Counted from the first letter of the stretch, positions 17,548-27,000 are shown. The stretch: DNA of 64,000 nucleotides from Opitutaceae bacterium (GCA_027490995.1 JAIXWY010000011.1:1178001-1242000); one strand, 5' to 3'. Made by a program: numbers and translations. The notes: a model not told the origin generated them from the letters alone.

Positions 17548-17772
17548 CTAGTTGCAGCCGCAGCCACTGCCGCCGACCGAGCGACCACCCGCCGCGGCTT
17601 CACGCGAGAAGTAGATGTGCTCTGCCATCGCCTGAGCCAGCGGATCGCGATCCGGACGCATCGAATAGCTGCTGAGCGTCGCGCGCTCCCACGGCTGCAC
17701 GGTCGTGCACCCAGTGGCACCCAACGCCACCATCACCAGCAAGAGGGCCAAGCGGACGGGAGATATTCTCAT
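17548..17772 (-). CDS. DUF4266 small lipoprotein with Cys-Gly-Cys-Asn tail
   Basis: A 74-residue lipoprotein. The signal peptide ends in the lipobox GATGC with lipidated Cys22, leaving a mature chain of 53 residues. The mature part has the DUF4266 features as I know them: VQPWERATL near the start, a conserved SMRPDRDPL, AEHIYFSREAAAGG, and a Gly-rich terminus ending GCGCN. The two C-terminal cysteines (71 and 73) are the obvious thiol or metal-binding candidates. It is 46 nt downstream of the thioredoxin-like gene, which suggests those cysteines are kept reduced by it; that is inference. The start at 17772 (MRISPVRL) yields the normal lipoprotein signal. Confidence 0.87.
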   Translation of the reverse strand: MRISPVRLALLLVMVALGATGCTTVQPWERATLSSYSMRPDRDPLAQAMAEHIYFSREAAAGGRSVGGSGCGCN

Positions 17773-17818
17773 GGGAAAGGAAGAATTGAGGGTAAGACGC
17801 GCGACCGAACTGAAGGCA

Positions 17819-18406
17819 TCAGGGGGTTTCATCGAGGAGTTGGCGCACCTTCGTCCGCAGTGCCCGCTCCGTCGTCTCTCCACGGAAGCCTTCATGCACC
17901 AATCGAACCACGCCCTTCCGGTCGATGAGATAGCTCGTCGGCATGGTCGGCACCCGGACCACGCGGACAAGGCGCTTCTCCGCATCCCGCAGTGTGACAA
18001 ACGAGGGTTTCAAACGCGAAACGAACGCGTCATAGGCGGTCTTCTTCTCGTCAACACTCACCCCGATCACCGTCAGCCCCTGCGCACCCCACTCGCGCTG
18101 CAACGCACTGAGCGAGGGAAAGGACGCCTTGCACGGCGCGCACCACGAGGCCCAGAAATCCAGTAACACGACCCGACCCGCCGTCGGCGCGGAGGCGAGG
18201 TCACCCTCCAGCCCGAACTCCGACAGCACCGGCATGGGATCGCCCTCCCGCAGTTGGGCCCGTACGTCCAGCACCCCGGCAAGGGTGAACGTGACTACAG
18301 TGCCGGCAAAGAACGCTGCCCGCGCCGCGCGCAAACCGCCCCGGAGCAAGGTGGCGACCCCAGGTAGGCGGGGCCAAGGCTGAGCACACACGTCAGGTGA
18401 CTTCAT
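17819..18406 (-). CDS. TlpA-like extracytoplasmic thioredoxin
   Basis: A 195-residue thiol-disulfide oxidoreductase. Residues ~24-50 form a signal or anchor segment (AARAAFFAGTVVTFTLAGVL), so the catalytic domain is periplasmic. The redox motif WASWCAPCK places the active cysteines at 89 and 92. The cis-proline loop is VPTMPTSYLID, and GLTVIGVSVDEKK is the central strand of the TlpA/ResA group. The start at 18406 overlaps the end of apbE by 14 nt, which points to translational coupling. In this cluster it most likely reduces cysteines of a partner such as the DUF4266 lipoprotein. Confidence 0.88.
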   Translation of the reverse strand: MKSPDVCAQPWPRLPGVATLLRGGLRAARAAFFAGTVVTFTLAGVLDVRAQLREGDPMPVLSEFGLEGDLASAPTAGRVVLLDFWASWCAPCKASFPSLSALQREWGAQGLTVIGVSVDEKKTAYDAFVSRLKPSFVTLRDAEKRLVRVVRVPTMPTSYLIDRKGVVRLVHEGFRGETTERALRTKVRQLLDETP

Positions 18407-19376
18407 AGCGGTAGAATCCACGGCTCTGATGCCGCGCACGCTGGGTGAGGATGCGTCCCTCGGCCCCAAAGGTCTCGCCGATCAAACGCAACCCAGCCTC
18501 GGGCCCGAGCACGAACGCAGACGTCGATAGCAGCCCCGCCTGAACGCAGCTGGGCGCAATCACGGTGACTTGCACGCAGCCGTTCGCCACCGGCCAACCC
18601 GTGCGCGGGTCGATGATGTGGCCATAACGCCGCCCATCGATCGTCACGCCACGCTGGTAGTCTCCCGATGAGGCGATACCCACGTTGACCGCCGCGACGC
18701 TGCCGCGCGCGGTGCCCGGCGTCGCCGGATCCTCCAAGCCCACGTGCCACGCCGGGCGCCCCGGAGGCTGGCCCACCGCCCGAATATCATGACCAAAGTC
18801 GACCAGCAGGGACGTCAGGCCATGCTCCACGCCCAGTTGCGCCACCGCATCCACCGCGAACTCTTTCCCCCACCCGCCGAAATCCAACGCCATGCCAGCG
18901 AGCGGCAGCTGCACGCGCCCCGGCTCGCGACGCACCTTGCCCCACCCGACCAACCGCTGCGCCGCCGCCACGTCCTCACGCGCGGGCAGCGACGGCGCCG
19001 GATCCGAGAAACGCCAAAGCCGCAACAGCGGCAAGGCCGTCACGTCGATGATGCCCTGCGTCATGAAATGCACCGAGCCGCACAACGCGAGCATCTGGTC
19101 CATCTCGGCATCCACCTCCACCCAGTCTCCACCCGCCGCCGCATTAATGCGACTAACCAAGCTGTCCGGACGAAAACGCGAATAGCGCGCCTCAAATCGC
19201 TCCACCCACGCCTTCGCTGCCGTGGCAAACGACTCCGCCCGCGCGTCCTCCAGGCACGCAAACTGCAATGAGCAGTCCGTGCCAAGCGCCCGCCACACGA
19301 TCTTGCGCAGCGGCTGCTCCGTCCCCGTTGCAACCGGAGTCGCCACCGCGCGGGCTTGTGCAGGACTGAGAATCAC
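18393..19376 (-). CDS. apbE: FAD:protein FMN transferase (ApbE)
   Basis: ApbE transfers FMN from FAD to a Ser/Thr of a target protein outside the cytoplasm. The 327-residue protein carries the family blocks: RALGTDCSLQ at the start, FRPDSLVSRIN, GIIDVTALPLLRLW, ALDFGGWGKEFAVD, LVDFGHDIRAVG, SGDYQRG with YGHIIDPRTGWPV (metal and FAD site), and LSTSAFVLGPEAG. An obvious cleavable signal peptide is not seen; export is inferred from the family. The gene starts 18 nt after the DUF3570 gene, whose product carries a matching target motif. Confidence 0.93.
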   Translation of the reverse strand: MILSPAQARAVATPVATGTEQPLRKIVWRALGTDCSLQFACLEDARAESFATAAKAWVERFEARYSRFRPDSLVSRINAAAGGDWVEVDAEMDQMLALCGSVHFMTQGIIDVTALPLLRLWRFSDPAPSLPAREDVAAAQRLVGWGKVRREPGRVQLPLAGMALDFGGWGKEFAVDAVAQLGVEHGLTSLLVDFGHDIRAVGQPPGRPAWHVGLEDPATPGTARGSVAAVNVGIASSGDYQRGVTIDGRRYGHIIDPRTGWPVANGCVQVTVIAPSCVQAGLLSTSAFVLGPEAGLRLIGETFGAEGRILTQRARHQSRGFYRYEVT

Positions 19377-19394
19377 GGTGCAGGCCCCGTTAGG

Positions 19395-20585
19395 CTACCA
19401 GCTTAAGTTCGCCCCCACCGTAAGCACATTCGCGTCCGCGTAGGCATCGACCGGCGTCTTGCCGTCCCTGCCGCGCATGGTGTAGCGCTCCAACGTCGCA
19501 TCGATGGTCAACTGCTCCGGACGGACCGTCCAAATGACTTTCAATCCGATGGTCGCGGTATCCATCTCCGAGAGGCGATAATCCGCCGAGAAAAACGGCG
19601 CCCGCCCCGTCGTGAAGGAACCGGGAACGATCGCGGAGCCATCCAACGAGAGGCGGTAGAAGTCCGCTGCACCCTGACGGTAGTAACGGGCCGCCGGACG
19701 CACAATCAGGCGCTCGCCGATGGACTGGAACCAAGCCAGTTCAACGGTGTGGCTGCGAATGCCGTAGTCGTCGCGATAAACGCGATAACTCCCGTCAAGT
19801 GCGCCGTGCATCTCGGGCACCGCGAGGTTGACGCCGCTGAACACGATCCACTTTTCCCGCCGGTTGGGACGATTCTCCGGAAACGTCAGGGGCAGCGAGA
19901 GACCCGGGAAGAGCTCGGTGTTCTTGCGGATGATCTTGTAAGGGTCCGACAGATACCCGCGCGCCACGCCCCGCGTTACATTCACCGAGAACGAAGTCCG
20001 AGGATTGAGCAGCTGCGTGACCCCAACGACCACGTCGTCACCTGTCTTCGTCTGGGGTGCCGGCAGGAAGCGCGCGGTGATGTCGTCGTCCACCCGAGCA
20101 TAGCCTACCAACACGGTCGTGTTCTTTTCGTTGAACTCGGTCCGGGTGTTCACCGACCAGCCGTCAGAGATATAGTCGCTTTCGCGACTGTTGGCGTAGC
20201 CAAGGGCGACGGTCGTGACAGCAAAGACGTGGGAGAGATCGAGCGACCACGCTTTGCGTCGATCGGTCAGGGTCGCCACGGGGATCGGCGCGCCCGGCGT
20301 AGCCGCCGGCTGGCCCGTCGGGGATGCCCCGGAGATGGTATCGACCAAACCCGTGACCTTGAGCTTGGTCGCCACCCCCAGATCGCGCTCAGCGAGGGCA
20401 TAGTGAGAGTCGACACGAATGCGGCCATTCTCCTCCTGCCACGTCTGGAATTTGTAGCCCCACTGCCCTTGGGCGCGCGTGTCCCGGGGACAGAGCCACA
20501 GCAGCAACGCAGCGGCGAGCGCGGCGCGCCATCGATTCAGGCCACGCAACGAAACCACACGGAGCGACCAACGAGGCTGAGACAT
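19395..20585 (-). CDS. DUF3570 outer-membrane beta-barrel protein with candidate FMN attachment motif
   Basis: A 396-residue exported protein. Residues 1-38 form a signal peptide (AALAAALLLWLCPRDTRA). The rest is a series of alternating amphipathic strands with aromatic ends and a terminal Trp (VGANLSW), as in outer-membrane barrels. VTGLVDTISGASPTGQ at about 77-92 contains D82-T-I-S85-G-A-S88, the Dxx(S/T)GA(S/T) pattern that ApbE flavinylates in proteins such as NqrC. DUF3570 is otherwise functionally undefined. It heads the cluster with apbE, the thioredoxin and DUF4266 downstream. The start at 20585 gives the signal peptide, and a TTGACA promoter element lies about 60 nt upstream. Confidence 0.85.
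   Translation of the reverse strand: MSQPRWSLRVVSLRGLNRWRAALAAALLLWLCPRDTRAQGQWGYKFQTWQEENGRIRVDSHYALAERDLGVATKLKVTGLVDTISGASPTGQPAATPGAPIPVATLTDRRKAWSLDLSHVFAVTTVALGYANSRESDYISDGWSVNTRTEFNEKNTTVLVGYARVDDDITARFLPAPQTKTGDDVVVGVTQLLNPRTSFSVNVTRGVARGYLSDPYKIIRKNTELFPGLSLPLTFPENRPNRREKWIVFSGVNLAVPEMHGALDGSYRVYRDDYGIRSHTVELAWFQSIGERLIVRPAARYYRQGAADFYRLSLDGSAIVPGSFTTGRAPFFSADYRLSEMDTATIGLKVIWTVRPEQLTIDATLERYTMRGRDGKTPVDAYADANVLTVGANLSW
20322..20342 (-). other. Candidate flavinylation site DTISGAS in the DUF3570 protein
   Basis: Codons for Asp82 to Ser88 of the DUF3570 protein. The seven residues match the ApbE target consensus with Asp at -3, Ser85 as the modified residue, then Gly-Ala-Ser. The apbE gene is adjacent. 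Confidence 0.65.
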
Positions 20586-20609
20586 CTGTAGGGGGATCAC
20601 GGAGACGTC

Positions 20610-20650
20610 CGTCAAACGTTTACGGGGCGACGAGAAACGTGTCAAACGCT
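20610..20650 (-). promoter_or_regulatory. Candidate promoter and direct repeat upstream of the DUF3570-apbE cluster
   Basis: On the minus strand a perfect TTGACA (20645-20640) is followed after 17 nt by TAAACG (20622-20617), a weak -10. The octamer CGTTTGAC occurs twice, 30 bp apart start to start (20648-20641 and 20618-20611), on one helix face. That spacing could mark an activator or repressor site. No Shine-Dalgarno is evident before the start codon at 20585. Confidence 0.35.
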
Positions 20651-20691
20651 GAGTCGAAAGCGGGCAGCCCATGGCACTTGGCGGAGCTCTC

Positions 20692-21231
20692 TCAGCGCAA
20701 CGCCTCGACCGAGGTGATCCGGAAAACAGCTTCCAGTTCCTGCGGCCGGCTCGGGACCGTCGAAAGCGAGAACTGCTCCAATCCGATGTAAGGCGCGCGT
20801 TCCGCCAACTTGAAGTAAAAGGCCTGGAGGTTCGCGTAATCCGCCCGACGCGCCCGGAATTCGATCGAGTGGAGCGCGAACTCGTTGGTGCGCTCGGACC
20901 GGGCAGCATCGATCTGGCGGTTACTCGTGATGCCGGCAGCCGACGCAAGTTCAGAGACCTCCGCCGTGAGCTTCACCGCATCGAGGGACTTCGCCGGGTC
21001 GAGGTTCTGAATGGCCGCCTTCGCCAACGACTCGATCCGTTCTCTTCGCTCCAGCCACTGCGCCTGAACGGACAGCTCCGTAGAGACGCGACGGGATTCC
21101 TCCACTGCCGTTCCCAGACGTCGGAGAAAACCGGAACCCCAAATCGCTACCGCCAGCACCACTAACGCCGTCAATAGCAGCTTCTCGCGCAGCAACCGTC
21201 CCATGAACGCCTGTTTGACTCGTCGCATCAT
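20692..21231 (-). CDS. gspM: Type II secretion protein GspM-like
   Basis: A 179-residue bitopic inner-membrane protein: short cytoplasmic N-terminus, one membrane segment at about 17-34 (KLLLTALVVLAVAIWGSG), a long coiled-coil-prone helix (LERRERIESLAKAAIQN), then a ferredoxin-like periplasmic domain (FALHSIEFRARRADYANLQAFYFKLAERAPYIGLEQFSL). That is the GspM/PilO architecture. Sequence conservation in GspM is low, so position supports the call: it overlaps the end of gspL (ATGA) and closes the gspG-M series. Confidence 0.75.
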   Translation of the reverse strand: MMRRVKQAFMGRLLREKLLLTALVVLAVAIWGSGFLRRLGTAVEESRRVSTELSVQAQWLERRERIESLAKAAIQNLDPAKSLDAVKLTAEVSELASAAGITSNRQIDAARSERTNEFALHSIEFRARRADYANLQAFYFKLAERAPYIGLEQFSLSTVPSRPQELEAVFRITSVEALR

Positions 21232-22418
21232 GATGACCTCCCAGGCATCGCCAACGCCTCCGGTTTGAAGGTGATGACCAAGACGAAGGTCGTCGTGGCA
21301 TCACGCAAGTCATGCTTCGCTACCTCGACCGAGGCCACGGCGGGATTCTGCCGCAGCGCCGCCTGATACAGGGCAAGATCCCCACCGACTTTCGTCTGGG
21401 CTTCGATCTCGAGCGTGTAGAGGCCGCTCGTCACCGTACGGATGAACTGAACGGATGCCGGTTTCTGAGTGCCGGGATTGCCCGCGACCGTAACGAGCGA
21501 AATCATTTCGAACGGCCGGAGTTGCTTCGTCGAAAGTTCCTCAATGCGGGTCGCCAAGGCTTGCTGCGACATGATTCGATCGACCGCCGGTTGCTGCGCC
21601 TCCACCCGCGCGAGGCGGCCCGTCTCCCAAGTCCGGAGCCCGATCAACGCCGCTTCGCCCAGCGCAAGCAGGACGAGCGCACCGACACCCGCGAGGAATC
21701 CGCGCCAAAGAAGACGCGCGCGTCGCCGCGAGGTCCGCCGCGCCGCCAGTTGTCCTTTGTCTCGCACATCGAGATCTGAACCCTCCGACAGCGGCAGGCT
21801 CAGCACGTGCTCGCCGGCGGTCCAAGTCACCCGCTGCTCGTTCGCCTCCTCCAGCGTCGGCACCGGCATGGGAAGATCGACGACTCCGGCGCCGACCGAG
21901 CCAACGGCTCGCAGCAGGGCCAAGCGTCCAGCGGTGCGCTGCGCCTCGGTCGCGTCCGGCAACACGGGAACCGTCGCCACGCGCGAGGGCACGGGGCCAG
22001 GTTCGCCCCAATACACTGCGGTCAAGCTCGCTCCATCACTCAGCACGACGGTCCGCCCAACTCCAGGGTTCAGCCCGGTCGCCAACACAAAGTGCGGTAC
22101 CACTCGTTCGGCCTCTCCCCACGCCGCCTGTTCATCGTCCGTGAACCGCCGGCGAAACGCTGCAAACACCAAAGCATGGGCCGACTCCGGGTGCCAGAGA
22201 TGTCCGTAGAACAGCTGACTGACCGGGAAAGGGGACACGACTTCCAGCGCAAGCTCCACCTCGCGCGACACGGCCTCGGCACCGGCGGCGGCATTGACTG
22301 GCACCGCCCTCACGAAAAAGCGCGCATCGGGCAAGAGCACGACGTTCGCGCCCGCGGCGGCCGGCGAGGCCGACGCGGCAGGAGCAGGCGCGGAGGGCGA
22401 TTCAAGGGCAAGGCTCAC
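21228..22418 (-). CDS. gspL: Type II secretion protein GspL-like
   Basis: A 396-residue protein with an actin-like cytoplasmic part, a single membrane segment at about 265-290 (ARLLWRGFLAGVGALVLLALGEAALI) and a periplasmic ferredoxin-like domain (FIRTVTSGLYTLEIEAQTKVGGDLALYQAALRQNPAVASVEVAKHD). This is the GspL/PilM-N plan that binds GspE and GspM. The GTG at 22418 overlaps the gspK stop (GTGA); the region upstream is antiphase to gspK, so I prefer this start. The actin-like part is shortened and Ala/Pro-rich at its start, making the family match weaker than for other gsp genes. Confidence 0.72.
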   Translation of the reverse strand: MSLALESPSAPAPAASASPAAAGANVVLLPDARFFVRAVPVNAAAGAEAVSREVELALEVVSPFPVSQLFYGHLWHPESAHALVFAAFRRRFTDDEQAAWGEAERVVPHFVLATGLNPGVGRTVVLSDGASLTAVYWGEPGPVPSRVATVPVLPDATEAQRTAGRLALLRAVGSVGAGVVDLPMPVPTLEEANEQRVTWTAGEHVLSLPLSEGSDLDVRDKGQLAARRTSRRRARLLWRGFLAGVGALVLLALGEAALIGLRTWETGRLARVEAQQPAVDRIMSQQALATRIEELSTKQLRPFEMISLVTVAGNPGTQKPASVQFIRTVTSGLYTLEIEAQTKVGGDLALYQAALRQNPAVASVEVAKHDLRDATTTFVLVITFKPEALAMPGRSS

Positions 22419-23590
22419 AGCGTGGTGTCCGGTGCGTGTTCGTCTGACAAAACCACGTTCTCGGTCATTTCCAACAGCGTAAACGGATAGTCCAGCGTTT
22501 TCCGGTTTTCCGGCGACGCCGCCGATGGAGGCGGCACCGACGCCGAAGCTTGGGCCGCGCCGCCCGCGCGATCGCCGTTGCGCTTCCGAATCTCGACCGG
22601 ACGAACCGGTTCGGCTCCGTTCGGTGGCGCCACCAGCGCCGCCAATTCGTAACGAGCGCCGCCGCGCTCGACGGACACCCGGATGCGCAGGGCCCGGATC
22701 TCCACACCCCACCCCGCCAGCGAAGTCTGCCCCCCCGCCACCGCCAATGCCTCGTCCGTCGTGCGGAAAAATCCGGGGCCGCGGCGCGCATAGGGGCCAC
22801 TCCCGCGCAAGTACTCCGCAAAGCGACGCTGCTGCCCGTCGTCAAACCGACTCAGCGCCGCCAACGCTCCCGGTGCCGCCGCATTGAGGTTGGGGGCCGG
22901 ATACCGATACAAGGAAACGGTTTCCCGAAATCGGTGCCAGTTGGCGTTCGGACGCCCCGCTTCGTCGTAGAAAAACTCGTTCGCCACGCCAATCGCCGCC
23001 AGCTCCGTGAAGGATCGCAAGGGACGGCCCGGCGGCTGATAGGGCGTGTCGCCTCGATCGTAGTCCTCGGGCGCCGGAGCGCCCGCCGTTTTCGGCACGT
23101 AATCGGGCTGCATCCAACCGAGCAGCGCATCCGCCAGGCGCTCCGCATCCGCCTCGCGGACCTCCCAACTCTTGAAGAGTTCGACCAGAGCCGGACCATC
23201 CATGGTCGGCAAGGACAGTTTGCCGCTCTCATCCTCAAAGCGGACCCGCACCGCCGCGCCCGACAAGGACGCGTAGCCCGCAAACTCCAAGGGGTCTCCC
23301 CATCCTTCCGCGGGGCTCCGCAGCGCTCCCTGCACTTGCCGGAATTCCTCCAGCACGGCGAGCGTCGTCTCCAGTGCCGACTGCGCCTCCCGGCGCAGGC
23401 GCGCCGCATCTGCCTCGCGTGTCTCCATCAGCAGGTCGTTCCCAGCCTTCTCGATGAACACGATCAACGCCGTCGCGGCAAACATCAGGGCCACGAGGAC
23501 CACGACAATCACAGAGCCGCTCGCGCGCGCTGAATGCCGAGCGAAGCGGGGTTTTACCTGGTGTTCGAGAGGAGGCATCGGCCGTCGCAC
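22415..23590 (-). CDS. gspK: Type II secretion minor pseudopilin GspK
   Basis: The large minor pseudopilin at the pseudopilus tip. It has 391 residues, far longer than other pseudopilins, as usual for GspK. The prepilin cleavage site is RASG followed by SVIVVVLVALMFAATALIVF (about residues 26-45); the Glu at +5 is absent, also normal for GspK. The globular part contains LADALLGWMQPDYVPK and the RPLRSFTELAAIGV block of the GspK saddle domain. Start lies 3 nt after the gspJ stop, and gspL overlaps its end. Confidence 0.88.
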   Translation of the reverse strand: MRRPMPPLEHQVKPRFARHSARASGSVIVVVLVALMFAATALIVFIEKAGNDLLMETREADAARLRREAQSALETTLAVLEEFRQVQGALRSPAEGWGDPLEFAGYASLSGAAVRVRFEDESGKLSLPTMDGPALVELFKSWEVREADAERLADALLGWMQPDYVPKTAGAPAPEDYDRGDTPYQPPGRPLRSFTELAAIGVANEFFYDEAGRPNANWHRFRETVSLYRYPAPNLNAAAPGALAALSRFDDGQQRRFAEYLRGSGPYARRGPGFFRTTDEALAVAGGQTSLAGWGVEIRALRIRVSVERGGARYELAALVAPPNGAEPVRPVEIRKRNGDRAGGAAQASASVPPPSAASPENRKTLDYPFTLLEMTENVVLSDEHAPDTTL

Positions 23591-23593
23591 GGA

Positions 23594-24274
23594 TCAATAG
23601 GTCGGGATCGCCTCCACGGGGGCCGGCACCGTGATCAGGGTCTCCTGGGAGTACGCACCGTGCCGGAAGGTCAGACGCAACCGCCGTGGGGTATCGTAAC
23701 GTTCAGCGCTCTCGCGGCTACGGCGAGGCGAGGATTCCGTCTGCCAGGTCCGCGCCTCCCCATCATAGTAGTCATACTGGATCGCCGCCACCAAAGGGGA
23801 GATGACGGTCTCGCGCGGCGGATCGTCACCAAAGCGGGTCTCAAGGCGAGACTGCCACAGCAGCACCAACCCCACGCCATCGCGCACCGCGAGGGCACAT
23901 TCCACCTCCGGAAGCGGTCGATCCGGCCACGACAGCAAGCGGCTGCCTTCGCGCAACTCGAACCGAACCAGCGGCCCGCTGGACCCCGTCCGCGGTCGCA
24001 CGTCGCGCACGCTGATCGCCGCCTGCCCGAGGGATCCCTCGGGCGGCCAAACCGCCCGCCGCAACTCCCGCTCGAGAAACCGCGAGACCGCTCGCACGTG
24101 CTGGTCGAAGAGGCGCGACTCGCTTCGGCGCCCCCACAGTTCGCTCATCGAGAAGATGAATGTATTCAAACCCACTAATACAAGCCCCACCAACGCAAGG
24201 GCCACGAGGATCTCCAGCAGCGTAAACCCTCGCCGCATTTTGCTTCGGCCCCACCCATTTCGCCACCGCCTCAT
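23594..24274 (-). CDS. gspJ: Type II secretion minor pseudopilin GspJ
   Basis: A 226-residue minor pseudopilin. The leader ends MRRG and is followed by FTLLEILVALALVGLVLVGLN, with Glu at +5. The globular domain contains RFLERELRRAVWPP, as in GspJ (RELSQ-type helix after the stalk), and a long beta-rich C-terminal part. The ATG at 24274 overlaps the gspI stop (ATGA); a second ATG just before the cleavage site (24238) is an alternative. Confidence 0.83.
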   Translation of the reverse strand: MRRWRNGWGRSKMRRGFTLLEILVALALVGLVLVGLNTFIFSMSELWGRRSESRLFDQHVRAVSRFLERELRRAVWPPEGSLGQAAISVRDVRPRTGSSGPLVRFELREGSRLLSWPDRPLPEVECALAVRDGVGLVLLWQSRLETRFGDDPPRETVISPLVAAIQYDYYDGEARTWQTESSPRRSRESAERYDTPRRLRLTFRHGAYSQETLITVPAPVEAIPTY

Positions 24275-24756
24275 CGCGCCAGTTCCTCCGCGATACGCTC
24301 GATGCGCTTGCGCATCTCCGCCCGCCGTTCATCACGCTCCGCCGCCTCCGACCACGTGGGGCGGAGCACCTGAAAGACTTCCTCCACCTCACCCGCCTTG
24401 GCCGGGGGCGACTCCTCCACCCGACAACGGAAGCGGACCGAAAACAGATCCGGCAGTTCCGTCGGCTCGATCTCCGCCCGCCACTCCACCCGCCGGCCAT
24501 CACCCGTGCGGAAATCTCCTCCCTCTTCGGCCTTCCGGCGATCGGGCTCGGCCAGCAGCAACTCGCGCGCAAAGCGGAGGTCGTCTTGCTGCCGCACGCT
24601 GCGCGCCATCGACTGGTAGGCGTTGAGCACATTCAGGTACGCACCGCCTAGCACCGCCGCCGCGAGCGCAAAGATCACCAGCGCAGCGAGCACTTCCAGC
24701 AGCGTGAAGCCACGCGTGCTCCGCGGCAGTTGGGACTCAGGACTGCGGAACGTCAT
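24271..24756 (-). CDS. gspI: Type II secretion minor pseudopilin GspI
   Basis: A 161-residue minor pseudopilin. Leader STRG precedes FTLLEVLAALVIFALAAAVLGGAYLN with Glu at +5, the expected prepilin-peptidase context. The rest is a small domain with EWRAEIEPTELPDLFSVRFRCRV. The start at 24756 leaves an 11-nt gap from gspH. Position between gspH and gspJ supports the identity. Confidence 0.83.
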   Translation of the reverse strand: MTFRSPESQLPRSTRGFTLLEVLAALVIFALAAAVLGGAYLNVLNAYQSMARSVRQQDDLRFARELLLAEPDRRKAEEGGDFRTGDGRRVEWRAEIEPTELPDLFSVRFRCRVEESPPAKAGEVEEVFQVLRPTWSEAAERDERRAEMRKRIERIAEELAR

Positions 24757-24767
24757 GCCGATACCCT

Positions 24768-25319
24768 TCACGATCCTCCGCGCGCTCCACCCGGATCCGC
24801 ACGGGTCAGCACCGGTGCACAGGTCCACGGATCAATCTGCAGGTACCGCGGCTCTCCGGCGCGGCGGCTGCGGAGTTGCACGCGGAAAGACGAGCAGGTG
24901 CCGTCGGCATAGAAGGTGACAAACGGCAGGGGCTGCGTTTCCACCAGCGAGCCGCCAATCAACACGGTCGGTCCCCCCGTCGTGCCCGCGCCCAAGAATT
25001 CGATCAGTAACTCACCCGCCACCGGCACAGGGAAGCGCTGTGTGCCCTCGCGCGTGGAGGCGGAAAATACCTTCGCTTCACTGTCGTAGGCGAGACGGAC
25101 GTCTTCGCCACGAAGCAGCGCGTAACGGCGCGCTTCCGTGGCCGCCTTCCAGAAAACTTCCTCCGCCGAGCGCCCACGGCCTTGCAGCAGCCGGCCCGCT
25201 CCGCCGACCAACAAGGTGGCGAGCAAACCGAGCAGCGCGAGCGCTAGGAGAACTTCGAGAATCGTGAACGCGCGCGAATCGCGCGAAGGCGACCGAGAGT
25301 GTCGCGCGCACCCCTCCAT
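24768..25319 (-). CDS. gspH: Type II secretion minor pseudopilin GspH
   Basis: A 183-residue minor pseudopilin. The leader ends DSRA and is followed by [23 protein letters not shown] with Glu at +5. The residue before the cleavage point is Ala, not the usual Gly. The globular domain has [22 protein letters not shown], a GspH/FimT-like block, and [17 protein letters not shown]. The start at 25319 leaves 4 nt after gspG; an upstream ATG at 25337 would overlap gspG by 14 nt. Confidence 0.83.
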   Translation of the reverse strand: MEGCARHSRSPSRDSRAFTILEVLLALALLGLLATLLVGGAGRLLQGRGRSAEEVFWKAATEARRYALLRGEDVRLAYDSEAKVFSASTREGTQRFPVPVAGELLIEFLGAGTTGGPTVLIGGSLVETQPLPFVTFYADGTCSSFRVQLRSRRAGEPRYLQIDPWTCAPVLTRADPGGARGGS

Positions 25320-25323
25320 GCGC

Positions 25324-25806
25324 TCACCAGTTCCCAATGTCGTCCGCTGTGCCGTCCGTCTTATCCGGGCCCTTCGACCACAGGTCGTAGCCCGTCTTGT
25401 TTTTCACCGCAGGATAACGGTACTGGTAAGGTTCCTGCCACGGATCGAGGGGCAACTTGCCTCCCTTGACCTCCAGATACGGACCGCCCCAGCGGTCCGA
25501 CTTGTTGGGCGGCGCGGTCACAAGCGCGGCCAGACCGTCTGCCGTCGAAGGAAAGTCGCCCATGTCCAGACGGAACGCCGTCAGCGGCGTCTTCATCGTC
25601 GTCTGCACAAACATCTGCGTCACCTTGACCTGATTGCCACCGAGGATGCCGGTGACGTTGCTCACCGCCAAGCCAACCAGCAGGCCGATGATCGCAAGCA
25701 CCACAAGCACTTCGAGCAACGTGAAGGCACGACGGCCCGCCGGTCCGAAAACCGCGACCCGCAGCGATCTCCGAGCGGAGGAGTGAGCAGGAAGGACAAA
25801 CCGCAT
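25324..25806 (-). CDS. gspG: Type II secretion major pseudopilin GspG
   Basis: The main structural subunit of the pseudopilus, 160 residues. The leader ends GRRA before [23 protein letters not shown], with Glu at +5 and Ala rather than Gly at -1. The GspG signature follows: [42 protein letters not shown] and [10 protein letters not shown] with a short acidic Ca-site tail ([10 protein letters not shown]). The leader before the cleavage point is long, about 27 residues from MRFVLPA. It heads the gspG-M run, 180 bp from the divergent mreB start. Confidence 0.93.
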   Translation of the reverse strand: MRFVLPAHSSARRSLRVAVFGPAGRRAFTLLEVLVVLAIIGLLVGLAVSNVTGILGGNQVKVTQMFVQTTMKTPLTAFRLDMGDFPSTADGLAALVTAPPNKSDRWGGPYLEVKGGKLPLDPWQEPYQYRYPAVKNKTGYDLWSKGPDKTDGTADDIGNW

Positions 25807-25986
25807 ACGCGCAGCCAACACACCCCGCTGAGGCCTGTCGAGCCACGACCCAAGCGGCCCGGAAACGTCCCGGAAACGAATCACCAAGCCTACTGCAAAA
25901 CACCTGCCAAGACCCTTTCGCCCGTTGACACCCGCAGGCGCTGTCGGAGACTTGTTTTCCGGCGGCGCCCCGCCCCGCAACGCCCC

Positions 25987-27000
<1,014 letters not shown>

